Source: an uncultured Clostridia bacterium
GTDB taxonomy: Bacteria > Bacillota > Clostridia > Oscillospirales > Ruminococcaceae
Reading direction: 5' to 3'
Assembly: GCA_947625735.1 (NCBI GenBank)
Contig: CANQPL010000009.1
Span: 20,076-84,075 of the forward strand
Length of the DNA stretch: 64,000 bases
Part shown: positions 47,675-56,623 of the stretch, in pieces
Layout: the number at the start of each line of letters is the position of its first letter
Numbering within the stretch: the first letter of the stretch is position 1
Position numbers and translations under genes: made by a program
The notes under the pieces: generated by a model
The model's database searches: none
What the model saw: only the letters and a program-made list of their open reading frames with translations
Told to the model about the DNA's origin: nothing

Positions 47675-49357
47675 ATGGTAAAGATCAAAGGCTTTACGCT
47701 TATAGAGCTGATAGTAGCTATAGCAGTATTCGGCATTATCATGTCAGGTGTTGTAAGAATATTTCAGCCTATCAGTGAAGCCTCCACTACGTCAAGGGTG
47801 CTGAACAATCAGCAGCGTGTCGAGGACAGCATAGTTACGTTTATCGGTGAAAACGTGAGATACGCTGAGGATCTTCTTATCGTTGAAGAGGGGGTAAGAA
47901 TTACCCCCGACGGTGGGTCGTCCATAACAGTCAGTGACCCTGAGTCGGCTATTGATGCATTTTTTGCATACTGCCCCACCAATACAAATGCAGGTATCAT
48001 TGATGGTACCAAAGACGAAAACCGTAAGAAGGTAAGTGTTATCTGCTTTGACAGCACCACCGCCTATAAATTCGGCGAAGCTAATAAAGACGTAAAGGGC
48101 AGGCTTATAAGCTCCACGGATAACTTCAATTATGATGCCTACGGCAATGTGACAAGTATCAAGCCAAGAACGGCAGACCTCAATTTCAACGAATCAAGCC
48201 TTAGCCAGAAAGGCGAGGCAAGCAAGCCTCAGTATCTGGTATTCGGCAATGACTACTACGGACCCGCAAATTACTACCTTAATATCTCCATAAACCCCGA
48301 TACCCGCACATTGGAGCTTGTATGCGACAGCGACTACTACTACAACAACTCCATGACAGGCAGGGTTTCGAGAACAAGCTCCAATGCCACAACAGGCACA
48401 TTTGAGCTGAGAAACATGGGTACAGGCAACTATATTTTCAAGTGCCTTGCAAAGGATACCGGCGTTGCGGGAATATCCATGGGCAGAGCGAATGATGACG
48501 AGGACGATGATACCGATGACGATGCAAAGAGAATAGACAACAAGGTATACTTTGTATTCCTCAAGGACGGCGAATCTCTGAAAAATGATTCCACAGGTGC
48601 GCAGGCTTCTGTAACAGTGAATACAGGCTCAGATGTTATTGAGAACAGAACAAGCGGCGTAACCGATTCCCGTTATGGTTCTCATGACAATTCCAGCAAC
48701 TTTGATTCCAAGAAGAATAACAGCAGCTCTAAGGGCGGTTCCGGCGGCAGCGGCGGCAGCTCAGGCGGTTCCGGCGGCAGCTCAGGCGGTTCCGGCGGCA
48801 GCGGTGGTTCCGGCGGCAGCGGTGGCTCAGGCGGTACTCAACAAGGCGGAGGCTCCGAAACAACACCGACAACTCCTACTGAAACTACACCCACTACTCC
48901 CACCGAGACAACTCCGACAACTCCTCCCGAGACACAGCCACAGGGCGGCGGTTCAAGCAGTAGCAGTGGCAGTGAAGATCGAAAAGGACCCAATAATGCC
49001 AAGACCCCACCTTCCAATGTAAATGCAAATTCACAAGTTGCTTCTGGTGCAGGTGGATGGGATGGGTCACAAGTTTGGTCTTGTGATGTAGATCCCAATA
49101 TTTGGACTGTAACTCAAAAAGATAATTTGCTGACATTTGAATCTGCCGAATATGGTACAGTGACATTTGAGATAGGATACTATCCTGCTCACATGGATTT
49201 CAAATCAGCCGATCAAAAAGCATCAGATAATTTTAGACTGGAATACTACTATGCTGACGGACTTGGTAACAATGCAAATGACGCAAGGAGTAGTGTACAA
49301 GGTTCCGGTACAAGTCATGATTTCTGGAATAAGTATGGTATTAAGTTTAATGGATAA
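47675..49357 (+). CDS. Prepilin (PilW-like) with Gly/Ser and Thr/Pro linker and C-terminal module
   Basis: KIKGFTLIELIVAIAVFGIIMSG; low-complexity linker at ~residues 350-440; unique C-terminal ~120 aa. Confidence 0.85.
   Translation: MVKIKGFTLIELIVAIAVFGIIMSGVVRIFQPISEASTTSRVLNNQQRVEDSIVTFIGENVRYAEDLLIVEEGVRITPDGGSSITVSDPESAIDAFFAYCPTNTNAGIIDGTKDENRKKVSVICFDSTTAYKFGEANKDVKGRLISSTDNFNYDAYGNVTSIKPRTADLNFNESSLSQKGEASKPQYLVFGNDYYGPANYYLNISINPDTRTLELVCDSDYYYNNSMTGRVSRTSSNATTGTFELRNMGTGNYIFKCLAKDTGVAGISMGRANDDEDDDTDDDAKRIDNKVYFVFLKDGESLKNDSTGAQASVTVNTGSDVIENRTSGVTDSRYGSHDNSSNFDSKKNNSSSKGGSGGSGGSSGGSGGSSGGSGGSGGSGGSGGSGGTQQGGGSETTPTTPTETTPTTPTETTPTTPPETQPQGGGSSSSSGSEDRKGPNNAKTPPSNVNANSQVASGAGGWDGSQVWSCDVDPNIWTVTQKDNLLTFESAEYGTVTFEIGYYPAHMDFKSADQKASDNFRLEYYYADGLGNNANDARSSVQGSGTSHDFWNKYGIKFNG
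48734..48834 (+). repeat. Imperfect tandem repeat encoding (GGS)n linker
   Basis: GGCGGTTCCGGCGGCAGC-type units repeated. Confidence 0.9.
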
Positions 49358-49364
49358 CTAAAAA

Positions 49365-49398
49365 TCCCGTGCCGTGAGCATTCACCCACGGCACGGGA
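49365..49398. terminator. Terminator hairpin between convergent pilW-like and pilD
   Basis: TCCCGTGCCGTG-agcattcacc-CACGGCACGGGA. Confidence 0.75.
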
Positions 49399-49413
49399 AA
49401 TTATTCTGAAACT

Positions 49414-50406
49414 TTAACCTCGTGAAATCATATTCACATACATATCAAGCAGTGCGCCGTTTGTAAATGCGCCCACCGCAAGACCTATTATCAGAAAAGG
49501 ACCGAAAGCAAAGGCATTTGAAGCGTTTTCATCGTTTCTGTTCTTAGCTTTAAGTATGACAGCATAGACCGCCCCCGTAAGTATCGCAACAATGCCCGCC
49601 GTAAGTGTAGCTTTAAGTCCCAGCATAAGACCTCCCGCAGCCATAAGCACCACATCGCCCATGCCGAACCCGAACACAGGACCCTCGGTGGCTATGCGGT
49701 TTTCAAGAAGCGAACGTCTTTTTTCAAGCTTTCTGTAATCACGGCTGCCCGTGTCAAGACCTTTCATTTCCTTTTTTATTCTTCTCAGCTCCCCATGATC
49801 CTCGCTTACAAAAGCAATGTAGAAAAGGGGAGTGATAACAAACCCCAGCACAAGCAGCACACCGCTTACGCTTATCATGCCTAAAAGTCCGTCTGTAAGA
49901 TCGGTTCCCGGCATTGTGATATCCGATGAGAACTGCGCAAAAATCCGTGTTGCAGCAGCCATTATAAATGTGTAGATAAGCACGGAAACGCACATCTCTT
50001 GATTGTCAATATCCTGAAAGCAAAGCACGATAAGCCCCGCAAAGAACAGACACAGCATTACAGGATAATATCCGTAATGCATAAAGTCAAATTTCAGAAA
50101 TACACCTAAAAACACAAACCCCGTCAGACTTTCCACAAGCATATAACGGGGAGAGATCTTCGCACCGCAGGCACGGCAGCGTCCTCTAAGTATCAGCCAG
50201 CTGAATACGGGAATAAGGTCATAACGCTTTATCTCTGTGCCGCAGGTCATGCAGTGAGAATTGTTAGTGATGAGTGATTCTCCTCTCGGAAGTCTGAGAA
50301 TGCAGACGTTTAAAAAGCTGCCTATGGTTATTCCGAACAGGAACACAAAGACATAGATCGTTACATTCATCATCGTTTCGAGAGTATTGATGTCAAGATT
50401 TGCCAT
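49414..50406 (-). CDS. pilD: Prepilin peptidase
   Basis: GSFLNVCILRLPRGESL, CMTCGTEIKRYDLIPVFSWLILRGRCRACGAKISPRYMLVE, GMGDV. Confidence 0.95.
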   Translation of the reverse strand: MANLDINTLETMMNVTIYVFVFLFGITIGSFLNVCILRLPRGESLITNNSHCMTCGTEIKRYDLIPVFSWLILRGRCRACGAKISPRYMLVESLTGFVFLGVFLKFDFMHYGYYPVMLCLFFAGLIVLCFQDIDNQEMCVSVLIYTFIMAAATRIFAQFSSDITMPGTDLTDGLLGMISVSGVLLVLGFVITPLFYIAFVSEDHGELRRIKKEMKGLDTGSRDYRKLEKRRSLLENRIATEGPVFGFGMGDVVLMAAGGLMLGLKATLTAGIVAILTGAVYAVILKAKNRNDENASNAFAFGPFLIIGLAVGAFTNGALLDMYVNMISRG

Positions 50407-50575
50407 TTTTACCGCTCTCCTTTGATTTTAGAAAATTAGTGTAATTATATATTAACACATTACATAGAATTTTGCAAGCCATTAAGCGGTTTTTGCCGCA
50501 AAAAATTTCCCCGTCTTTGCCGCAGAGAGACGGAGCAGTATATTAATACCTCTGCGGAGAAGGAGTTTAAACAAA

Positions 50576-52264
50576 ATGAAAAATATTCCTATCGGTCAGT
50601 ATATGGTCAACGAGGGGATCATTACCAACGAACAGCTTGAAAGCGTGCTCGAAGCAAAAAAGAATGACAACACCCCCGGAAAATTCTTCGGTGACTACGT
50701 AGTCGAGCTGGGCTACCTTACCGACGTGGAATTCAGTCAAGTACTGTCCCGCAAGAATAACATTCCCTTTGTGGATCTTGACGACCCCGAGACTCAGATC
50801 GATCTTGAAGCCGTTAAAAAGATACCCGAGGCTCTGGCGAAAAAGCATACTATCATTGCTATCAAGGTAACAGGTAAGAGACTGACCGTTGCCTCCTATG
50901 ACCCCGTAAACTTCTACATATTCGAGGATATCAAGGTCACTACGGGTATGGACGTTGTGCCTGTGCTTGCTACCAAAAACGCCATTACAAAGGCAATAGG
51001 ACGTATCTATTCAAATGCAAATGTTGACAGCGTTATCGACGCCGTTGAGGGTCAGTTTCAGGAAGCCGAGGTTGACGAGGCTACCAAGGAAATTATGGAC
51101 AGAGTCGACAATGCCCCCATTGTAAAGCTCTGTACTACAATTGTTGAAAATTCCTTCCGTGCAGACGCAACGGATATTCATATTGAGCCTTTCCAGACAT
51201 ACACAAGAATACGTATCCGTGTAAACGGCGACCTTATCGAGCTTATGAACGTTTCAAATGTGGTGCATAACTCCCTTATCACACGTATAAAGATCATCAG
51301 CGGCATGAACATCGCCGAAAAGAGAGTACCACAGGACGGTCGTTTTACTCAGGTCGTTGACGGCACTACCCTTGACGTCCGTGTATCAAATCTTCCGACC
51401 GTAAATGGCGAGAAGTGCGTTATACGTATCCTTGCCACAGGCGATGTGGGAGTCAGAAAGATAACCGACCTCGGTATGACTGACTATAATTACGACAGAT
51501 TCTCGAAGCTCATCAAGGTACCGCAGGGCGTTATGCTTGTAACGGGTCCTACAGGTTCAGGTAAAACTACCACCCTTTATGCAGCGCTGGGCGAGCTTGC
51601 AAAGCCGAATGTAAACGTAATTACCGTTGAGGACCCTGTCGAGAAAAATATCGAGGGTATTAACCAGTGTCAGGTTAATGCAAAAGCGGGCATGACCTTC
51701 GCCGCAGCCCTCCGTTCTATCCTCCGTCAGGACCCCGACATAGTAATGGTCGGTGAGATGCGTGACCAGGAAACAGCCGAGATCGCTATCCGTGCCGCTA
51801 TCACGGGACATATGGTGCTTTCCACACTGCATACAAACGATGCGGCATCAACTATAACCCGTCTTGTGGATATGGGCGTTGCCCCCTACATGGTTGCCAC
51901 ATCTCTTATCGGAATAGTTGCGCAGCGTCTTTGTAAGGTAGTCTGCAACGAGTGCAAGACCCCCCGCTACTCCACTCCCGAGGACAATGAGCTTCTGGGC
52001 ATTGACGAATCCGTCACCATTTACGATCCCTGCGGCTGTCCCAAGTGCAACAATACAGGCTACACAGGACGTACCGCTATCCATGAGATACTTTTGTGTA
52101 CTCCTGAAATGGCATCTCTTATCGCAGCGGACGGCAAGACAGACGCTATCTCCGCACTTTCAAGAGAGCAGGGCTGCAAGCTGCTTCGTGACAACGTTGC
52201 CGAGCTTGTGCAGATAGGCAGAACAACCATGGATGAGCTTATCAAGCTTACATTCGCCGTATAA
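50576..52264 (+). CDS. pilB: Type IV pilus extension ATPase PilB/GspE
   Basis: MshEN-like N-domain, GPTGSGKTTTLYAAL, Walker B, GCPKCNNTGYTGR. Confidence 0.95.
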   Translation: MKNIPIGQYMVNEGIITNEQLESVLEAKKNDNTPGKFFGDYVVELGYLTDVEFSQVLSRKNNIPFVDLDDPETQIDLEAVKKIPEALAKKHTIIAIKVTGKRLTVASYDPVNFYIFEDIKVTTGMDVVPVLATKNAITKAIGRIYSNANVDSVIDAVEGQFQEAEVDEATKEIMDRVDNAPIVKLCTTIVENSFRADATDIHIEPFQTYTRIRIRVNGDLIELMNVSNVVHNSLITRIKIISGMNIAEKRVPQDGRFTQVVDGTTLDVRVSNLPTVNGEKCVIRILATGDVGVRKITDLGMTDYNYDRFSKLIKVPQGVMLVTGPTGSGKTTTLYAALGELAKPNVNVITVEDPVEKNIEGINQCQVNAKAGMTFAAALRSILRQDPDIVMVGEMRDQETAEIAIRAAITGHMVLSTLHTNDAASTITRLVDMGVAPYMVATSLIGIVAQRLCKVVCNECKTPRYSTPEDNELLGIDESVTIYDPCGCPKCNNTGYTGRTAIHEILLCTPEMASLIAADGKTDAISALSREQGCKLLRDNVAELVQIGRTTMDELIKLTFAV

Positions 52265-52352
52265 GCGGACAGCTTTCAAGTATACATTTTTTTACCAATG
52301 CGTAAAAAATAAAAATAATATGCCGTGACAAAGCGGCAGAACGGAGGAAAAT

Positions 52353-53453
52353 ATGGATTTTGAAAAAAAATCAGCAGACAGAGTAGTGCTCAACATCGAC
52401 AAGATACTTGATGAAGCACGAGTGCTCGGCTGCTCTGACGTGCATTTCACCACAAAAATTTCACCTATCGTGCGTCTGCACGGCACTTTGCGCAAGCTCA
52501 GCTCCTATCCCGAAATGACCGATGGTGCGATTATGAAGCTTGTAGAGCAGATGACAAACGCAAGAAACCTTGAAAACATCAAGAACAGGATCGACACCGA
52601 CTTTTCCTATGTTACAAAAAGAGGCTACCGTCACCGTGTGAATGTGTATCATCAGAGAGGGGACACGGCTGTATCTATCCGACTTCTGAGAAATGATATC
52701 CCCACACTGGAGGATCTTGATCTGCCGCCTATTCTCGGCGAATTTGCAATGCGCCCCAGAGGACTTATACTTGTAACAGGTCCTACAGGTTCCGGTAAAT
52801 CAACAACTCTTGCGGGCATGATCGACTATATCAACTGCAACCGTTCCGCCCATGTCATCACAGTTGAGGACCCTATCGAGTATATCCATGAGCATAAAAG
52901 ATGTATGATAAATCAGCGTGAGGTCGGAGACGATGTTGAGTCCTTCGCACTTTCACTGCGTGCGGCTCTCCGTGAGGACCCGGACGTTATCCTCGTAGGA
53001 GAGATGCGTGACTACGAGACGATCACAGCAGCGGTTACCGCAGCCGAGACAGGACACCTTGTAATGAGTACACTTCATACCACATCTGCATCGGATACCA
53101 TTAACCGTATAATCGACGCATTCCCCGCACATCAGCAGAACCAGATCAGAACCCAGCTTGCAACGGTGCTTGTAGGCATCTGCGCCCAGACCCTTGTCCC
53201 CAAGGCGGACGGCAAGGGACGTGTTGCGGCTCTCGAGATACTCAACGCCACCGACTCCATTAAGGCTATGATCCGTGATAATAAGGTACACCTTATCCAG
53301 ACAGCCATTCAGACAGGACGTAAAGAAGGCATGGTCTGCCTCGATCAGGAGCTTGCCCGTCTTGTAAAGGAGGGCGTTATCACTGAGATGCACGCCCGTG
53401 AAAAGAGCCTTGATATTGCCGAGTTTGAGCGTTACCTGAGAGGTCTGGCGTAA
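52353..53453 (+). CDS. pilT: Type IV pilus retraction ATPase
   Basis: GCSDVHFT, GPTGSGKSTTLAGMIDYIN, AALREDPDVILVGEMRDYETI, AFPAHQQNQIRTQLATVL. Confidence 0.95.
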   Translation: MDFEKKSADRVVLNIDKILDEARVLGCSDVHFTTKISPIVRLHGTLRKLSSYPEMTDGAIMKLVEQMTNARNLENIKNRIDTDFSYVTKRGYRHRVNVYHQRGDTAVSIRLLRNDIPTLEDLDLPPILGEFAMRPRGLILVTGPTGSGKSTTLAGMIDYINCNRSAHVITVEDPIEYIHEHKRCMINQREVGDDVESFALSLRAALREDPDVILVGEMRDYETITAAVTAAETGHLVMSTLHTTSASDTINRIIDAFPAHQQNQIRTQLATVLVGICAQTLVPKADGKGRVAALEILNATDSIKAMIRDNKVHLIQTAIQTGRKEGMVCLDQELARLVKEGVITEMHAREKSLDIAEFERYLRGLA

Positions 53454-53818
53454 GCCCTGCGCAAAGTAACGGTCTGCTCCGGATAAGAGCATATGCCGGG
53501 CAGTGATCTGTCCGGCATATATGCAAAATGTAAAAAATGCAGCTTTTTAGCAGATGTGCAATTATTGCAGCTGCTCTGCACTAATAATTACACTAATTAT
53601 GAAAAAAATCACTTTTTTTTGGGACGTCATGATTTCAAAACACCATATTTCTTAATAACCGTACAAAAATCTAAAGGAAAAAGTTATAAAAATCAGTGAT
53701 TCCGGGTTTTTTGAAGCATATGTTTTGTGCAAGTTGTATAGGAACACTTTAAAATAAAACGTTTAAATGAAAAATGTTCCAAATTCACAAAATTAGAGAA
53801 AAAAATCTCAGAAAACTA

Positions 53819-53847
53819 TTGACAAATCAAAAAATATGAGCTATAAT
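53819..53847 (+). promoter_or_regulatory. Sigma-A-type promoter for pilin genes
   Basis: TTGACA, 17 nt, TATAAT. Confidence 0.85.
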
Positions 53848-53854
53848 GTAATTA

Positions 53855-53975
53855 CAGTCAAGGGAACAAAGAACAGAGCGAAGGCGGCAAGATCAGAAGG
53901 CGGTAACGTCAGAAACTTGCAAGGCTCAGGTACCCAAGGCTTAATGCATTGGCTGAATCTCTTATATAGGAGGGA
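53855..53975 (+). promoter_or_regulatory. Structured 5' leader candidate upstream of pilin genes
   Basis: ~125-nt G/A-rich UTR with possible nested pairs GAGC/GCTC and GCAAG/CTTGC, and a GAAGGCGG direct repeat, between promoter and RBS. Confidence 0.45.
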
Positions 53976-53980
53976 ATCCA

Positions 53981-54634
53981 ATGGACAAAGTTAAAAGACG
54001 GACGTTAAGGGCATTTACGCTGTTGGAGCTTATTGTTGTAGTAGCAATTATAGCAATTCTGATGGCAATAATTGTCCCCAATACTCAGTCTTATATGCGG
54101 ACGTCAAGGATTGAGGCTGCTAACGATCAAGCGCAGCAGATCTTTATGACAACACAGGATTATCTGGTAACAAAGCAGCTGCGAAATGAAAAGGTCGAAG
54201 GTATCTTCGGCGCAGCAGTAAGCGATGTTGTTTATGTAGGTGCAACGGTTCATGCAGGGCAGGCAATAACTGAAGCGGATATCTGGGCAACGAATGATTC
54301 CACAATGACAGCCAGTGAGGTTGTGGCTCTTAATCAGATCGTTTCCGGTCTTTCGGGAGATTTTCAAGGAGCATTTCTTATTCAGATTTATCCTGCGACC
54401 TACACAGTAAAAGCTGCTTTCTTCTGCGATCAGCCGTCACACAGCACGGGTGATTTTGACAGCGCCGCAGTTAAATATGTAGGTGATCCGACTAATCCCC
54501 ATTATTTCACTACTCCTTTCGGTTCTTATACTGTTAATGGTATTGACCGTGCGCAGGAGGGAATGATTATGCAGGGTACAACTCCCGAGGAAAGACAATA
54601 TGTCGGGCAGTACCCAATGCCAATCAATGATTAA
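53981..54634 (+). CDS. Prepilin / type IV pilin-like protein
   Basis: LRAFTLLELIVVVAIIAILMAIIVPNTQSY; RBS TAGGAGGGA. Confidence 0.9.
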   Translation: MDKVKRRTLRAFTLLELIVVVAIIAILMAIIVPNTQSYMRTSRIEAANDQAQQIFMTTQDYLVTKQLRNEKVEGIFGAAVSDVVYVGATVHAGQAITEADIWATNDSTMTASEVVALNQIVSGLSGDFQGAFLIQIYPATYTVKAAFFCDQPSHSTGDFDSAAVKYVGDPTNPHYFTTPFGSYTVNGIDRAQEGMIMQGTTPEERQYVGQYPMPIND

Positions 54635-54689
54635 TACAGCACAGGGCTGTGTTATAAAAAATTATAATTTTTTAAAGGAGGAATTTCTC

Positions 54690-55166
54690 ATGAGAAATTC
54701 AAAGATGAAGGGCTTTACCCTCGTAGAGCTCATCGTAGTTATCGCTATCATCGGCGTACTCGCAGCTATCCTCGTTCCTTCCATGGTTGGTTATGTAACA
54801 GATTCTCGTTACTCCACCGCTAACTCTAACGCTAAGCTTGCTTACACCAATGCAGCTACATGGTGCTCCAAGTGCGAAGTTAAGGGTTACTCTATTTCTG
54901 GCGCAACATTCAACAGCACTCTGGTTCCTTCCGCTGGTTCTGTTTCTTTCAATGGTACTGATACTGACCTCGGTGAGTGCCTGAGATCCCTTATGGGCGG
55001 CAACAATGGTGCTGGTATGGCTTATGTAGAGGTTAAGGATTCTGCTCCTAAGTTCTCTCAGTGGAGAAAGACTACTGCTGACAAAATTGTTGGTAACTAT
55101 CCTTCTGCTGCTGACAAGGACAATACTGCAACTTGGGGTCAAGAGTTAACTTCTTCTGCTACCTGA
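54690..55166 (+). CDS. Type IV pilin, probable major subunit
   Basis: MKGFTLVELIVVIAIIGVLAAILVPSMVGYV; AAAGGAGGAA RBS; distinct codon bias; strong terminator. Confidence 0.9.
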   Translation: MRNSKMKGFTLVELIVVIAIIGVLAAILVPSMVGYVTDSRYSTANSNAKLAYTNAATWCSKCEVKGYSISGATFNSTLVPSAGSVSFNGTDTDLGECLRSLMGGNNGAGMAYVEVKDSAPKFSQWRKTTADKIVGNYPSAADKDNTATWGQELTSSAT

Positions 55167-55213
55167 TTTTAGTTGGTTATCATTTAAACCAATACTTAAA
55201 CTAAAAAGAGAAG

Positions 55214-55240
55214 TCCTCCCCACGGGGAGGGCTTTTTTTT
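55214..55240 (+). terminator. Intrinsic terminator after major pilin
   Basis: CCTCCCC-acg-GGGAGGG... T8. Confidence 0.9.
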
Positions 55241-55345
55241 AGCATCTTTAATCCTGTGCGGATTGATACATACAATCGTTACGCACATTTGTCCGCATTT
55301 ACCTTAACTGCGGGTTTTAATTCGTGTATACCCTCAGAAATAAAA
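55240..55345 (-). pseudogene. Decayed uridine-kinase-like fragment
   Basis: Minus-strand translation EGIHELKPAVKVNADKCA*RLYVSIRTGLK resembles EGIHALNPIVTGNADKYAQRVYVSVRTRLK of the adjacent kinase. Confidence 0.8.
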
Positions 55346-55350
55346 AGAAA

Positions 55351-55376
55351 CCCTCCCACACAGGAGGGCTTTTTTC
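55351..55376 (+). terminator. Second, similar intrinsic terminator
   Basis: CCCTCC-cacaca-GGAGGG + T6. Confidence 0.8.
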
Positions 55377-55477
55377 ATTAAGAAAACAGTGGGAGACAAG
55401 CTTTTTTGGGCGTGTCTGTAAATATAAACTCTGCCGTATACAAAAAATATCTGCACAGGAGCGAATATCCGATACCC

Positions 55478-56428
55478 CTAATATTCAAATTCACTTCCCC
55501 CGATAAACTCTCTTATCAGTGAATCCGCAGGAACATAGCCGCTGTCAGCAGGGGAAAGCTCCCCTAAAAATTTAACTATTCCCGCATATTCGGGAAAAAC
55601 CTCCAGCTCGGAAATATCCTCCACAAGTGAAAGCTCCCTCTCGATAATAGGCTTGTAGACGGACGGCTCATAAGCCATAAAGGTGTCAATATCAATATCC
55701 GCAAGGTGTTTGAAAGGGTAGATAAACAGATCCTCCCCCCGTGAAACTCCCGCAAACATACTGAAGATTTCCTTGTATTCTCTTTTCCTGAAAAGCCTGT
55801 CACGACACAGCCTGCGCATAAGACGGATATGTCTCGGGTGCAGCAGACTTCCGTCCGGAGCCTTTAACCTTGTGCGTACGGACACATACACCCTCTGTGC
55901 ATATTTGTCCGCATTTCCCGTAACAATGGGGTTTAAGGCGTGTATCCCCTCGATAATGATTATTTCGTCCCTTTGTCTGCAAAAGGGAACGCTGCGTGGA
56001 CGTGACTGAGTGGGAAAATCAAAGACGGGCATCATAAATTCCTCTCCCGCCCCCAGCTTTTCCAGATGCTCACTAAAAAGGGGTATATCCAGCCTGTGTG
56101 GGGATTCAAGGTCAATGCTGCCCTTTTCGTCACGGGGGAGCGTGCCTTCATTTTCGGGGGTAACGGGCAGAAAATAGTTATCCATTGAAAGTATTTTCAC
56201 TCCATGCCCCAGCTCTTGTATACATTTGCCTATGCGCATGGCAGTGGTAGTTTTTCCCGACCCCGAGGGACCCGCAAGGAGTACCACGGGCTTTTTTGTT
56301 TCTGCTGTTATGCGTTCGGCAGCTTCTCTGATGTAAGCCTCGTAGTTTTCCTCCGCCGTTTCGATGAGAGCCGAGGGCGTATCGGATAGCATATTGTTAA
56401 TAGACTGTGTTCTTACAAATTTTTCCAT
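55478..56428 (-). CDS. Uridine kinase/phosphoribulokinase family nucleoside kinase
   Basis: VVLLAGPSGSGKTTTAMRIG, SMDNYFLP, IIIIEGIHALNP. Confidence 0.9.
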   Translation of the reverse strand: MEKFVRTQSINNMLSDTPSALIETAEENYEAYIREAAERITAETKKPVVLLAGPSGSGKTTTAMRIGKCIQELGHGVKILSMDNYFLPVTPENEGTLPRDEKGSIDLESPHRLDIPLFSEHLEKLGAGEEFMMPVFDFPTQSRPRSVPFCRQRDEIIIIEGIHALNPIVTGNADKYAQRVYVSVRTRLKAPDGSLLHPRHIRLMRRLCRDRLFRKREYKEIFSMFAGVSRGEDLFIYPFKHLADIDIDTFMAYEPSVYKPIIERELSLVEDISELEVFPEYAGIVKFLGELSPADSGYVPADSLIREFIGGSEFEY

Positions 56429-56573
56429 AAGATACCTGCCTTTAATACAGTACTGTGATAATTTTATTCTTATTATAGTATACAGAATTTTGCAGATATT
56501 GTCAATAATATGTCAAGAATTTCCGTGGAAATATATCTGTCACTTTAGCGGAAAAATATTAAAAATGCCGTTC

Positions 56574-56602
56574 TTGACAAATCCGTGACGGTGTGATATA
56601 AT
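56574..56602 (+). promoter_or_regulatory. Sigma-A-type promoter for DAHP synthase
   Basis: TTGACA, 17 nt, TATAAT. Confidence 0.8.
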
Positions 56603-56623
56603 TAACCATATCGGATAAAGGAG

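Noticed and set aside
48734-48834. Tandem repeat considered as a CRISPR array
   Set aside because: Repeat is contiguous, in-frame, encodes Gly/Ser, and has no spacers.
48675-49022. 115-aa Ala/Val/Pro-rich plus-strand ORF
   Set aside because: Alternate-frame reading of the GGS/TP linker repeat in the PilW-like gene.
52953-53492. 179-aa minus-strand ORF
   Set aside because: Antisense to pilT.
53493-53699. 68-aa ORF after pilT
   Set aside because: AT-rich, no RBS or family; overlaps an apparent inverted repeat and promoter-proximal region.
53855-53975. Leader considered as a known c-di-GMP-I (GEMM) or glycine riboswitch
   Set aside because: Lacks the GGCAAACC...GACGCAAAGCC core of c-di-GMP-I and only loosely resembles glycine aptamer motifs; left as unassigned structured leader.
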